From the NCBI GenBank assembly GCA_029844215.1, contig CM056724.1, positions 30,232,446 through 30,296,445 on the forward strand: a DNA stretch of 64,000 nt, given 5' to 3'. This DNA is from Przewalskia tangutica (lineage: Eukaryota > Streptophyta > Magnoliopsida > Solanales > Solanaceae). Shown piece after piece: positions 35,170 through 44,401 of the stretch. The translations under genes were made by a program, and so were the position numbers. Under the pieces are notes generated by a model. The model was not told the origin of the DNA. It was given only the letters and a program-made list of their open reading frames with translations, and ran no database searches. Positions within the stretch are counted from its first letter, which is position 1, and each line of letters starts with the position of its first letter.

Positions 35170-36180
35170 ATGTCTTCCAGAAAAAAAAGAGCCTCCACAT
35201 CCATCTCAGCCCCACAATACGATGAGACTAGGTTCGTTAGCCACGAAGCCTATAAAAGATACATAAAGCTTATTAGTAGACCCTTAATCCCTGAAAGGGG
35301 AATGGACTACCAGAGAGAGTCATTGGGGGAAGAGGATGTCTATGAGCCCATTCGGGCAATGATTGAGATGAGGGAGTGGAGAAGATTTATGAACCAGGAG
35401 AAGTTAGCACCAATAAACACAGCAATGGTACGAGAATTCTATGCTAACTTTCCGGAGAGGGTAGACAACAAGTGCTTTGTAAGGGGAAGATATATGCCTG
35501 TGACGGCAGAAGCAATAAATATGACTCTAAAAACAGTTGATGTTGAAGGAGGAATTGGTGATCGGAGCCATTTTAGAACATGGTCTAGGAGCACCGACAA
35601 CATCAACTGGAATACCGTCGCAGACACAGTGAGCTACCCTGGGGCTGCTTTTGATATTGCGAGAAATGGGTCAAGAGCACTAAGCAGGTGCCAGTTCAAC
35701 AAAGCAGCCAAGGGTTGGCTATATTTCGTCAGCGCCCGCATGATTCTATCCACTCACTTCACCAGAGTGCCAGAAGATAGGATTAAGCTGATATATGGAA
35801 TTATGAGGGGGTTGACGATTGATGTGGGGAAAGAGATAGTGCAAAGTATTGAAGAGACCAGCAGGTTGGTGACAACAGATGGATTGGGACATGACTCACT
35901 TATCTCTAATTTGTGCAACATGAATGCGGTCGAAATCCTACCCACTGATACTAATGAGAGGAACCAATTGCCGGTGACATATGTGATAGTGCACTCTTTC
36001 CCAGACCCAAGCCCCCCAGCAACAAGAAGAAGAGTACAAGCAGCAGCAGCAGCAGCAGAGGCCGCAATGGACGAAGATGAGCCTGAAATAGAGGCTCAAT
36101 ATGCGGCAGGACCTAGCCACCAGCCTACCACAGAAGCAGAACCCTCAGCGCCCACGATGGAGCAACTGCTTAATCGATGA
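35170..36180 (+). CDS. Putative plant transposon protein (336 aa) encoded by non-autonomous element B
   Basis: An uninterrupted ORF from ATG 35170 to TGA 36178. The N-terminus is basic (SSRKKRAS). Residues 20-260 match the pattern I know from proteins annotated as putative plant transposon protein domain: RFVSHEAYKRYIKLISRPLI, PERGM, VREFYANFPERVDNKCFVRG, the MPVTAEAINMTL segment, and RPEDRIKLIYGI-like text (here VPEDRIKLIYGIMRGLTIDV). The C-terminus is a low-complexity tail with an Ala run (about 291-302), acidic residues and Pro/Ser. No catalytic motif of RT, integrase or transposase is visible; biochemical function is unknown. It stays open although its LINE host is decayed, so B is younger. 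A 5' leader with a GC-rich stretch (34480-34690) precedes it. Confidence 0.8.
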   Translation: MSSRKKRASTSISAPQYDETRFVSHEAYKRYIKLISRPLIPERGMDYQRESLGEEDVYEPIRAMIEMREWRRFMNQEKLAPINTAMVREFYANFPERVDNKCFVRGRYMPVTAEAINMTLKTVDVEGGIGDRSHFRTWSRSTDNINWNTVADTVSYPGAAFDIARNGSRALSRCQFNKAAKGWLYFVSARMILSTHFTRVPEDRIKLIYGIMRGLTIDVGKEIVQSIEETSRLVTTDGLGHDSLISNLCNMNAVEILPTDTNERNQLPVTYVIVHSFPDPSPPATRRRVQAAAAAAEAAMDEDEPEIEAQYAAGPSHQPTTEAEPSAPTMEQLLNR

Positions 36181-36329
36181 GGATGATGCGAGTTTGGACA
36201 CGATGATACAAGGATGCAAAGAAACGCGACAGCAAATCAATGAGATGAGTTCCTTGTTCAGTCAGTGGTCCATGCATTATCCAATGCCACCACCACCACC
36301 ACCACCATTTTAGCCAAAGTCTGTAAGTG

Positions 36330-37516
36330 TCTTATTTCTTTTTATTGTCTTTGAGTCTACACACATTGGGGACAATGTGTGATTTAAGTTTAGGGGTGTT
36401 TTATTTGTGTCTTGTTATGTTTTATTTAAGTCTTTTTATTGTTTTTATGGATTTTTGAGTCACAAATTTTTTCTTTTTAAGTCATAATTATCTGTCAAAA
36501 GATCATGTATGCTGTAGTTTCTAGAAACACCTAGTGAAGTAAGGTGGAATAATATAATGGAATTGAAGCAACTATCTAAACACCTAGGTCAGATATGCCA
36601 AAAACTCACAGAATCTGTCTAGTTGAAGTTTCTTGCTTAAATTGTGCATGCTAAATAATGAAAACCTATGTGTTATGATTGCTTGCTATTTGAGGCGAAA
36701 TAGTTAGGATATGCATGTTAGGGAGATGACTCAGGCATTTCTTTGATATCCAATTCTTACCACTCTTTTCTATCCCGAACTTTAAAAATATCCCTAGTCA
36801 GCCCCATTGAGCCTAAAAATTGAAACTTCTTCTTTGACACCCTATATTCCCACAAATTGTGCCATAAGTAAAAATGTGAAGTAGTGGAATAAATTGTGTT
36901 AAAAAAAAGAGACAAAAAGAGTGAATGAGCTTGTTGCACCCCAATTAAAAAAGTAATAAGAAATAGGCAAAAGCCTAAGTTTGGGGGTGCTTGTCATTAT
37001 TATATACTTCACTCTCCCAAAACAGAAGAGGGAAAAGATAGAATCGAAGTGAAGGAAAGAACACAAAGAAAAAGGGAAATACTGAAAAGCTAAAGAGCTT
37101 ATGGTACACGAAATGAGCCTAAAATGCCTATTTTTACCTACCTATACCTAAGCCTACATTACAACCCTTAAAGTCCTGAAGATCTCTTTTATGCATATCC
37201 AGGATTAGTGGAGAATAGCAAGTAAGCATGCCATTAAGATTTTTGAATTTATATGCATGATTGAGTATATTGACTTCCATTAAGCATGATGAATATGAGT
37301 TTGCGAAATATCTAGCTTAATGTGTTTAGTGTGCTAAAAATTTCATGCTATATGTTCCTGCATATTATTCTGCTAACCTTCATGTTTTTCCAGTTAACAC
37401 TAATGCAGCAAAGTGATCAATGTCAGTGAGTCCTTTATTTTTCGTTTCTTTGAGTCTTTTATTTCTTTCTTTCTATCTTTGCTCGAGGGCGAGCAAAGGT
37501 TAAGTTTGGGGGTATT
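36330..37516 (+). other. 3' noncoding part of element B: repeated polypurine-like tracts and hairpins
   Basis: AAGTTTRGGGGT-type tracts occur at about 36392, 36978 and 37502; the last directly abuts the 3' LTR and is the likely priming tract. CACATTGGGGACAATGTG near 36363 is a 6-bp-stem hairpin. CTTTGCTCGAGGGCGAGCAA followed by AG (37477-37498) is a perfect 9-bp stem with a 4-base loop. No ORF of note. Confidence 0.7.
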
Positions 37517-38920
37517 TGATCGGTGTATTTTATATACACTTTTTGAGTCAGTTTTAGTTAGTCTTTTGTCCCTTTTTGTACAAATAAGTGTTGTATTAGG
37601 ATAGTTTTCCTTTCTTTTGAGTCAAAGTGGTTAAAATGGCCAAATGGCGGAAAAGAAGCTAAAAGAGGGCAAAAGAGGAGGTTCCAGAGCTAAAAACAGA
37701 GAAAGTGGCGAACGAGGCAAAACTCGACCAGCCGCGCGCGCCCCGCAATGTAAGGCCGCGACGCCCAATATCCAGAGAGGTCGCGAAGACTTCGGCGCAT
37801 GCGCCATGTCATCAGATGCAGGTCGCGCGCTTAATCATCGAGAAGCTACAGTTGCAGGCAGCAGCCGCATGCCAGAATCGTGGCCGCGGTGCAAATCACC
37901 CGGCGACCACAGATTCCGGCCGCGCGCTAAAAGCGCGGCGCCGACGCGGGAAAAATCAGGGTTTTGACGATTTTCTGGGCCAGGCCTGCAGGGAAAAGAG
38001 AGAGGCGGTTTTCAGCCTATAAAAGGAGAACCCTAGGCAGATTTTAAGGGTTCCCTTTCTTGCACAACACAAGACTTTCTTGCTTGGAGATTGGAGACCA
38101 TAGTTTAGTAAATTTCCTTTCCTTTTCTTGTTTTTATTTCAGTTTTATGAAGAACATGGAATTAGTTCTCGTCATGTCAATGGCTAGGAACTAATTCCTC
38201 TATAGGGCTTTTCATGTTGAATCTCTAGAAACTTATGTTATGATTTAATGCATGCTTATGGTTATTCTTCTTCTTGTTGAGATCTATCCAATAATTGAAA
38301 TTGAATGTTTGGTAGTTAATTGACAACTAATTATCACTATATGATTTCTAATCAGACTCCGAAAGGAGGGGATTGTGAATATGCTGTAAGTTGGGTAGAC
38401 ATTCTTGGATTGGGGATGAAAATACCTCAATTATTTATGTAGCGTTAACGAGAGGCTTAACAACCCTAATTTTACGCATTGTGCGTGACGGTTAACTAGG
38501 TTCTTAGTCTTAATCCTCCTATAGAGTCATCCTTATCACCGAAAGGTAGAAAGGAGCAATACTGGGGTTGAGTGTTTATATAACCCTAACGGGAGTATAA
38601 AACGATTTAGTGAACCTGCTTTCTCCAAAAGAAGAAGACCATAAGTTATTGCATTAATAAGTAACATAAGCGGATAGTGAGGAGACGTGGAAGCCCTATT
38701 CTCATCACAACTGAAGTAAACTCATTAGTTAAATTAGTCTTTATAATTCGTAGTTATAAACCACAAAATCAAATATCAATTTACCAAATAGATACCAAAA
38801 GATAGATAGTTGGTACTTGAACCCTAATCCTTGTGGACGATATTTGGTCTTGCTAAGACTATATTACTTGTCACGATAACGTGCACTTGCGTTTAAGTGT
38901 GTGCATCTTTTCACGCATCA
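37517..38920 (+). repeat. 3' LTR of element B
   Basis: Starts TGATCGGTGTATTTTATATA and ends TTCACGCATCA. TATAAAAGG at 38018. The GC-rich block (about 37722-37960) is only patchily alignable with the same block of the 5' LTR. Confidence 0.93.
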
Positions 38921-39157
38921 ATACCCAATGTGGAAAGAATTACTGGCATCAAGAGACAATCATTTCCTATAATGTATGTAGGATGCCCCATATACTATGG
39001 TAAAGGAAAAAATGTCTTTTATACTGAGACACTGGCAAAAATAAGGAACAAACTACAAGGTTGGAAAGGCAAGTTTCTATCCTCTGGGGGAAGAGCAGTA
39101 CTGGTAAAACATGTACTACAGGCCATGCCTATTCACATTCTCTCAGCCACAGCAACA

Positions 39158-40443
39158 ATTAGGCGTATTTTGTATACGCCTTTTGAGTCATTTTTAGTTG
39201 GTATTTTACTCATTTTTGTTGTGTTTAGTATAGTAGTAGGTTTGTTTTTCTTTCTTTTGAGTCACAGCGGTGCAAAAAAGCAAAATAGCAAAAAGGAATG
39301 AGAAATGGGCAGAAAAGGTGCTCCCGAGGCCAAAAGGACGAAAGTTGGCAACTCAGAGCGAAAGAAGAGAGCATCGCGGTGCCACTATGCAGAACCGCGG
39401 TGCCATTTACCGAGGAGTCACAGGACTTTAAGCACCGCGGTGCCATCAGGAAGTATCGCGGTGCCATTTGTGCTGAGAAGCTGCAGGAGTTTCGGCACCG
39501 CGGTGCCGACACAGAAAATTTCAGTTTCGAAGACAAATTGGCTAAGGGCAGATTGGTCCATAGGGCACGAAAATTAGCGATATATAAGCCCTAGGGATTA
39601 ATGCTATGAAGGAGGTTGGTCATTCTACAACACAACACAACACAACACAAGGTGGATTTGGAGCTACAATTGGAGACTTTGTTCTACGTAATTTTTTTTC
39701 TTTCGTTTTTAATTCAGTTTATGTATGGATATTGTGTTAGTTCTTAGCGTGACTATGACTAGGAGCTAAACACTCTATTAGGGCTTTCCTTATGAATCGC
39801 TTGAAACTTTTATTCATGAATTAATGCAGTAGTTTGATTTCTTCTGTACTTGATTAAGATTTAGTCAATATTTGGTATGAATGTTTGATAATTAATTGAT
39901 TACTAATTATCATAACCTATATGATTTCGAATCAAAGCCGAAATGAGAGATTTGAATATGCTGTAATTGACTAGACATAGGTTAAAATCGCGGACGAAAG
40001 TACCCCGATACTTGTGTAGCATTATAGGTTACTGTTCTTAATCCTCCTATGCGGTAAATCCTATCATAGAAATATAGAAGGGTTCTGCAATGGGGTTGAG
40101 TGATTATATGTCCTAACCAGAATATAAGACAGTCTAGTTAACCACTATCTTAACGAAGAAGAAGAATCATTCTAGTCGCATTAAGGATTGAATAAAGTGG
40201 ATAGTCGAGGATTTTGGAAGCCTTAATTCATTCATAACTGATTACAACTTTATTGGTTTAAATCTTGCAATTATTCTAGTAGTTAAATAAAAACCTCAAT
40301 TAAATATCGATTGCCAAATAGATAATATAAAATAGATGAACGGTACTTAGAAACCAATCTCTGTGGACGATATTCGGTCTTACAGACTATATTACTTGTG
40401 AACGATGCGTACGCTTGCGTGAACATTCGAAATATCGCTAACA
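39158..40443 (+). mobile_element. Gypsy solo LTR C (in LINE ORF2)
   Basis: Begins ATTAGGCGTATTTTGTATAC and ends AAATATCGCTAACA, flanked by GCAACA at 39152-39157 and 40444-40449. The LINE reading frame resumes exactly at the right copy. Related to A and B (TTTTGAGTCATTTTTAGTTG; GACGATATTCGGTCTTA). The left end has lost the canonical TG. TATATAAG at 39581, preceded by five copies of a CGCGGTGCC word. Confidence 0.88.
39370..39510. repeat. Five CGCGGTGCC words in the U3 of solo LTR C
   Basis: Copies near 39375, 39397, 39437, 39457 and 39499, each preceded by AT, AC or CAC. The last is inside GGCACCGCGGTGCC, a perfect 14-bp palindrome. They end about 70 bp upstream of the TATA box. Confidence 0.85.
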
Positions 40444-43400
40444 GCAACACCATATTTTGTTTTTAAAAAGCTTCACAAGATAATGGCCCAATTGTTTTGG
40501 AGTAACACTGTTGGGGAACTAGGTAAACACTGGGCTCAATGGGAAAAGGTATGTGTACCTCAACTGGAAGGTGGGCTTGGTTTTAGAAATGTAGAAGACT
40601 TCTCTATGGCCTTGTTTATGAAGATCGGTGGAAGTTTAGAACATCGACTTCATTATGGAACAACTATTTGAGCAATAAGTACCTCAAAAAGAAGGATATG
40701 ATCACAACACAATGGAAGGTGGGCACTCAGGTATGGAATAAAATGCTTAAGGCCAGAGACCACATGGAACCACAGGCAACTCAGGCTCAGTTGCATTCTG
40801 GTTGGACCACTGGACTGATCTTGGTCCTCTGCACAACATGATCCCTCCAGATTGTCCAATGAATGTAGAACTAACCAATTTCAAGGATGTTGTTTCATTT
40901 GGGACATGAAATGAGATACTTCTGAAGAATAACCTTCATGAGGATACTGCAGACTTTGTCATTAACAACATTAAGCCTCCAGAAAATCAGTATAAAGCAG
41001 ACAAAACCTGGTGGAAACTTGAACCTGATGGAAGATTCTCTATTAAATCAGCTTGGGAATTAATCAGATGAAAAACAGCTGCACATGAAGAATACAAAAA
41101 TATGTGGGATAAGGATATACCTTTCAAAATATCCTTTATTATGTGGAAAGTTTGGCACTATAAGATCCCTCCTAATGATGCGATAAGGAGTTGGGGTTTT
41201 CACATGCCATCCAAATGTACTTGTTGCTCCAATCCACAGCAAGAATCTGTATAATATGTGTTTGTTCAAAATGTAGCAGCACAGCAGGCGTGGACTTATT
41301 TCTCAGGTGTTGTTGGTTTAAATGTGAGAGGTATGTTTTTGAAACAAACAATCAGGAAATGGTGGAATGCAAAAGTGAAAGCTAGGTTCAGACCTTTCTA
41401 TAAGGCCATACCAACAATCATTATTTGGGAATTATGGAAGAAAAGAAATGATGAACTTCATAACAAGAGAACCTCTGTCAACATGACAATCTTCCAAGTT
41501 TCAACAATTTTTTGGAACATGCTTAAAAAGAAAAGAACTGTGAATGTGCCACACAGATGGATTGACATCATTGCAGCCTTAGATAACATAACTCCTAAAT
41601 GGAAATTTGTTACAGTAAGGTGGAATTTACCACAGAAGGACAGATGGAAGTGCAACATAGATGGGGCTACAAGGGGAAATTCTGGTAGGAGCTCGTATGT
41701 TTTTTGTGTGAGAAATGAAACTGGGGATCTGGTGTATGCTGAAGCTAAAGAAATTGGAATCAAAACCAACAATGAGTCTGAGACTGTGGCAATCTTAAAG
41801 GCAGCAATATAATTATCTGGGCAACATATAAGGAGTACCACAATAGAAACTGATTCTCTGCTGTTACAAAAAGGTTTTAACAAGAGCATGGAGGCCTCCT
41901 TGAAAGGTAGTTGATATGATAGAAGAAATCTGGAACATCTTTGACTCAATGGAAGTTGAAATCCTACATATCTTGAGAGAAGGTAACCAGTTGGCTGATC
42001 ATATGGCCAATCAAGCTCTAGATTCTGAAGATGTGTGTGCTAACAGCTTCTCAGAACTAGAAACAAAAGCGAAAAAGATCCTGAATTCAGATAAATCACT
42101 ATGTCCATACATAAGGAGAAGAAAAGAGAGGTGTTGAGGAGGAGGAAACTGAATGGGAGAGGTAATGTAATAAATTTCATCTGGTGGATGGTCGAGGATT
42201 ACAGCCTAATGAAATAAATACACCACATTTCTTGGCTTCCACATAAGAAGGATTATCTTAATATTCAAATCCTTAGGGAGGAGAATATAAGGATAATGGA
42301 CAACACTAATTTTAAGTCTGTTTTGCAGGTACAAAGGAATTAAATCATACTATTACTATCAGGCAATCTAATAAAGTAATAATGGGAATATATAGAATGA
42401 GGCAAAACAACTCAGACATCTGTCGAAGCATGCATGAGTTGATTGAACAGGCAGGAGCAGGAACAAATGATCTAAATCCTACTAATCATATCATTCTTTC
42501 AGATGATGTGATTGTGGAAAAATCTAATATGAGTTCATGCATTTATCTCAGCAAGCAGGAGAATTTTGAACAAGTAGCAGAAGTTTACTCAAGATATTTA
42601 AAATGGAAGGATGTCTATCAATACAACTGGCTTAACTGGAATCAACAGGAGGGTGTCGATAAGAAGATTGTATTGAGCGCAATGATCTGGGTGGTATCAG
42701 CAGTTATTGTTCACTCCCAGGCATGGTACTCAATACAAAGAAGTATTATCTCTTGGCATAACACTGTTGACAATAAATGGGAAAATATCACAAAGGCAGT
42801 GGTGACAACAGGTGACGACAGATGATGTGTATTTCTCAGCAACATGATGAATATTGTGAAGTTTTCTACGACCAAAATAGAATGCATTACACACAATGCA
42901 TTGGGTGGTATTATCTAATTTAGCTCATTCCCATGCAAAGTGTGTAATATAGTGGAAATCCTCTAAATCCAGAATTCCACATGAAGCAATTTGCAATAGA
43001 TGTGGAGATTGTTGGAAATGGATTTCATCAGCATAAGGTAAAGGCAGAGAAGATCTCTTGAAGCAGCATTCAGAAATACAAAATAGGAAAGAGATGGACA
43101 ACTCAAGTAGTATTACAAGCAGGTGCTTTGTCAATATGAAATACAAGATTGCGAAATTGGTGATCTTTTGTACAAAAGCAGAAGTAGGACCAGTTGAAAA
43201 CTGGTTTCTTTTGGATTTTTTGGATACTGGTATACATGTGACTTACTTACACTATACTAACATTGATTACAGACTAGGACTTTTGATTAACGTACAACAC
43301 TTTTGTTAAATAACTGAGTATATTATAAACTCAGCGATGATGGTTGAATACTTGATTAGATCAAGTTCTTTTTTTCTACATTCTAGCTTGTAGATTAGGC

Positions 43401-43607
43401 TAACCCATAGCCTCATTAGGAAGTATTAGGTTTGGATGTCCACCAAATTTGTATCCTCCCCGATGGGGCTCCTTTTGTCATTTACTCTTTTTATATATAT
43501 AAAATTACTACGGGCCGTGAGTCCGTGGATTGCTTAAAAAAAAAAAAGAGGCACAAAAATAACCTTGAGATATTTTTATTACACTATCTTGTTCAATTAT
43601 TGAGGTG

Positions 43608-43611
<4 letters not shown>

Positions 43612-43658
<47 letters not shown>

Positions 43659-43669
43659 CTATATATATT
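43612..43669. repeat. AT microsatellite
   Basis: About 58 bp of nearly pure TA repeats with two small interruptions, inside the right remnant of the outer hAT element. Confidence 0.95.
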
Positions 43670-43831
43670 ATTTTTTAAAATTAAGTGCTAAAAACATCGA
43701 AATCCGATACTGAATTCCCTCGCCTCCAAGACCGGTCCCTTTCGAGGCGGGCAGACATCGGCAGATCCGCCCTCCCGTCCGTCAGTCCGTGCCGTCGGGA
43801 CCGCCAACCAGCCGCCACCCCTAGCTCCAAC

Positions 43832-44230
43832 TAGCTTTTTCTCTCTCTTCATCATCGCTAGCTCCGGCGAGCTCCCTCTATCGCTCCGCTTCCCTGTTGG
43901 ATCTAACTCCACTGCAGTGGTTATCCCCTCCAGTTCCTCCATTACATGCTTAAAAGACTAACATATGTTCATTTTATAAATTAATTGTCCAGATTTAATT
44001 TAATCATCTTTCTAACTATAATTAAAATTCCCATTTCCCAACAAAACCATGCCAAAAAAGAGTTGGAAATTATTCATTCGTCCTTTGAAATTGACTCAAA
44101 GCCTTCACCCGTGTAAGACAATTTGGTCATTTTTTATTGTTTCATTTCTCTCTTACTTCAAATTGTGAACATCAAAAGATTCTAATTTTTGCTCATTGTA
44201 TATTTGATTTCTTTGATCTATTTGAGATCT
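43832..44230. other. Host sequence right of the hAT pile; nothing recognised
   Basis: The CT-rich sequence AGCTTTTTCTCTCTCTTC joins, across the 30-kb hAT insertion, to the CT-rich sequence left of 13901. No gene or repeat family could be assigned. Confidence 0.5.
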
Positions 44231-44232
44231 GA

Positions 44233-44400
44233 TCTTGGCGTAACTAGTAAAATAAATGTCGTGTGACCAGGAGGTCAAGGGTTTGAACCGTAAAAATATC
44301 TTATAGAAATGTAGGGTAAGATCGCTTACAGTAGACCTTTATGGTCAGACCTTTCCCCAGACCCTGTGCATAGCGAAAGCTTACCGAGATACCCTTTTTC
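44233..44400 (+). mobile_element. Au-type SINE
   Basis: Contains a box A-like TTGGCGTAACTAGTAAA, box B GGTTTGAACCG, and the Au SINE body GTAGGGTAAGATCGCTTACA, AGACCTTTCCCCAGACCCTG, GCATAGCGAAAGCTTACCGA, ending in a T-run. Diverged from the consensus I remember. No clear target duplication. Confidence 0.85.
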
Positions 44401-44401
44401 T

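Larger units (their letters stand above)
32101..38920 (+). mobile_element. Non-autonomous Ty3/gypsy LTR retrotransposon B, full length
   Basis: Exact TSD ATACC at 32096-32100 and 38921-38925. LTRs of 1394 and 1404 bp flank a 4.0-kb interior holding a primer site, a small gag-like ORF, a 336-codon ORF and several polypurine-like tracts. No protease, integrase or RT could be found. It must have been mobilised in trans. Hairpins near the 3' LTR and the tRNA-Asp primer site fit the Athila/Tat-like side of gypsy, by inference. Confidence 0.92.
29890..42137 (+). pseudogene. LINE ORF2: AP endonuclease, reverse transcriptase, RNase H, interrupted by elements B and C
   Basis: It begins MKAMIWNAR with an early stop (TAA 29917). 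Endonuclease 29956-30912 has GGDFNVVIDQEEKYGG and GSDHRPLLI. RT fingers/palm 31068-31808 has NQAGFVKGMSIVENILL and LKLDMTKAYDRLSW; after a stop at 31806 come GDPLSPALFILVAEVMSR and the catalytic YADDTIIFAS near 31935. Element B interrupts at 32096; the frame resumes at 38926 with VERITGIKRQSFPIMYVG. Solo LTR C interrupts at 39152. Then WEKVCVPQLEGGLGFRNVED, a zf-RVT-like stretch with FKISFIMWKVWHYKIPPND near 41120, and RNase H 41640-42080 (WKCNIDGATRGNSG, TIETDS, EGNQLADHMANQAL). At least five stops. Confidence 0.92.
25763..43547 (+). mobile_element. Near full-length L1-type LINE with RNase H, split by three gypsy LTR insertions
   Basis: An exact 14-bp TSD, GAGGCACAAAAATA, flanks it at 25749-25762 and 43548-43561; the right copy follows a poly(A) of about 12 at 43536-43547. 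Removing the three insertions leaves about 8.35 kb: a 5' UTR, ORF1, ORF2 (endonuclease, reverse transcriptase, zinc-ribbon-like region, RNase H) and a long 3' UTR from about 42140. Several stops and frameshifts make it inactive. It inserted into the tail of the deleted hAT element. Confidence 0.93.
13909..43823 (+). mobile_element. Internally deleted hAT (Ac-like) transposon, split by two large nested insertions
   Basis: The ends are TAAGACTGGCCAGTGGG and, in inverted orientation at 43823, TAGGGGTGGCGGCTGG. GCTCCAAC flanks them at 13901-13908 and 43824-43831, an exact 8-bp TSD. Its own sequence survives in three pieces: 13909-14008, 24435-25762 and 43562-43823. Removing the nested insertions leaves about 1.69 kb. 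Both ends are GC-rich. The centre keeps only the BED zinc finger and the C-terminus of a hAT transposase, so it is non-autonomous. The TSD was read directly; the family call rests on the transposase remnants and TSD length. Confidence 0.85.

Noticed and set aside
37644..38022. Arg/Ala-rich ORFs of 105-107 codons
   Set aside because: They lie in the GC-rich U3 block of the 3' LTR of element B; the corresponding block in the 5' LTR does not keep them.
39225..39594. Three overlapping ORFs of 90-103 codons
   Set aside because: Located in the solo LTR C around the CGCGGTGCC words; no homology signature and different frames.
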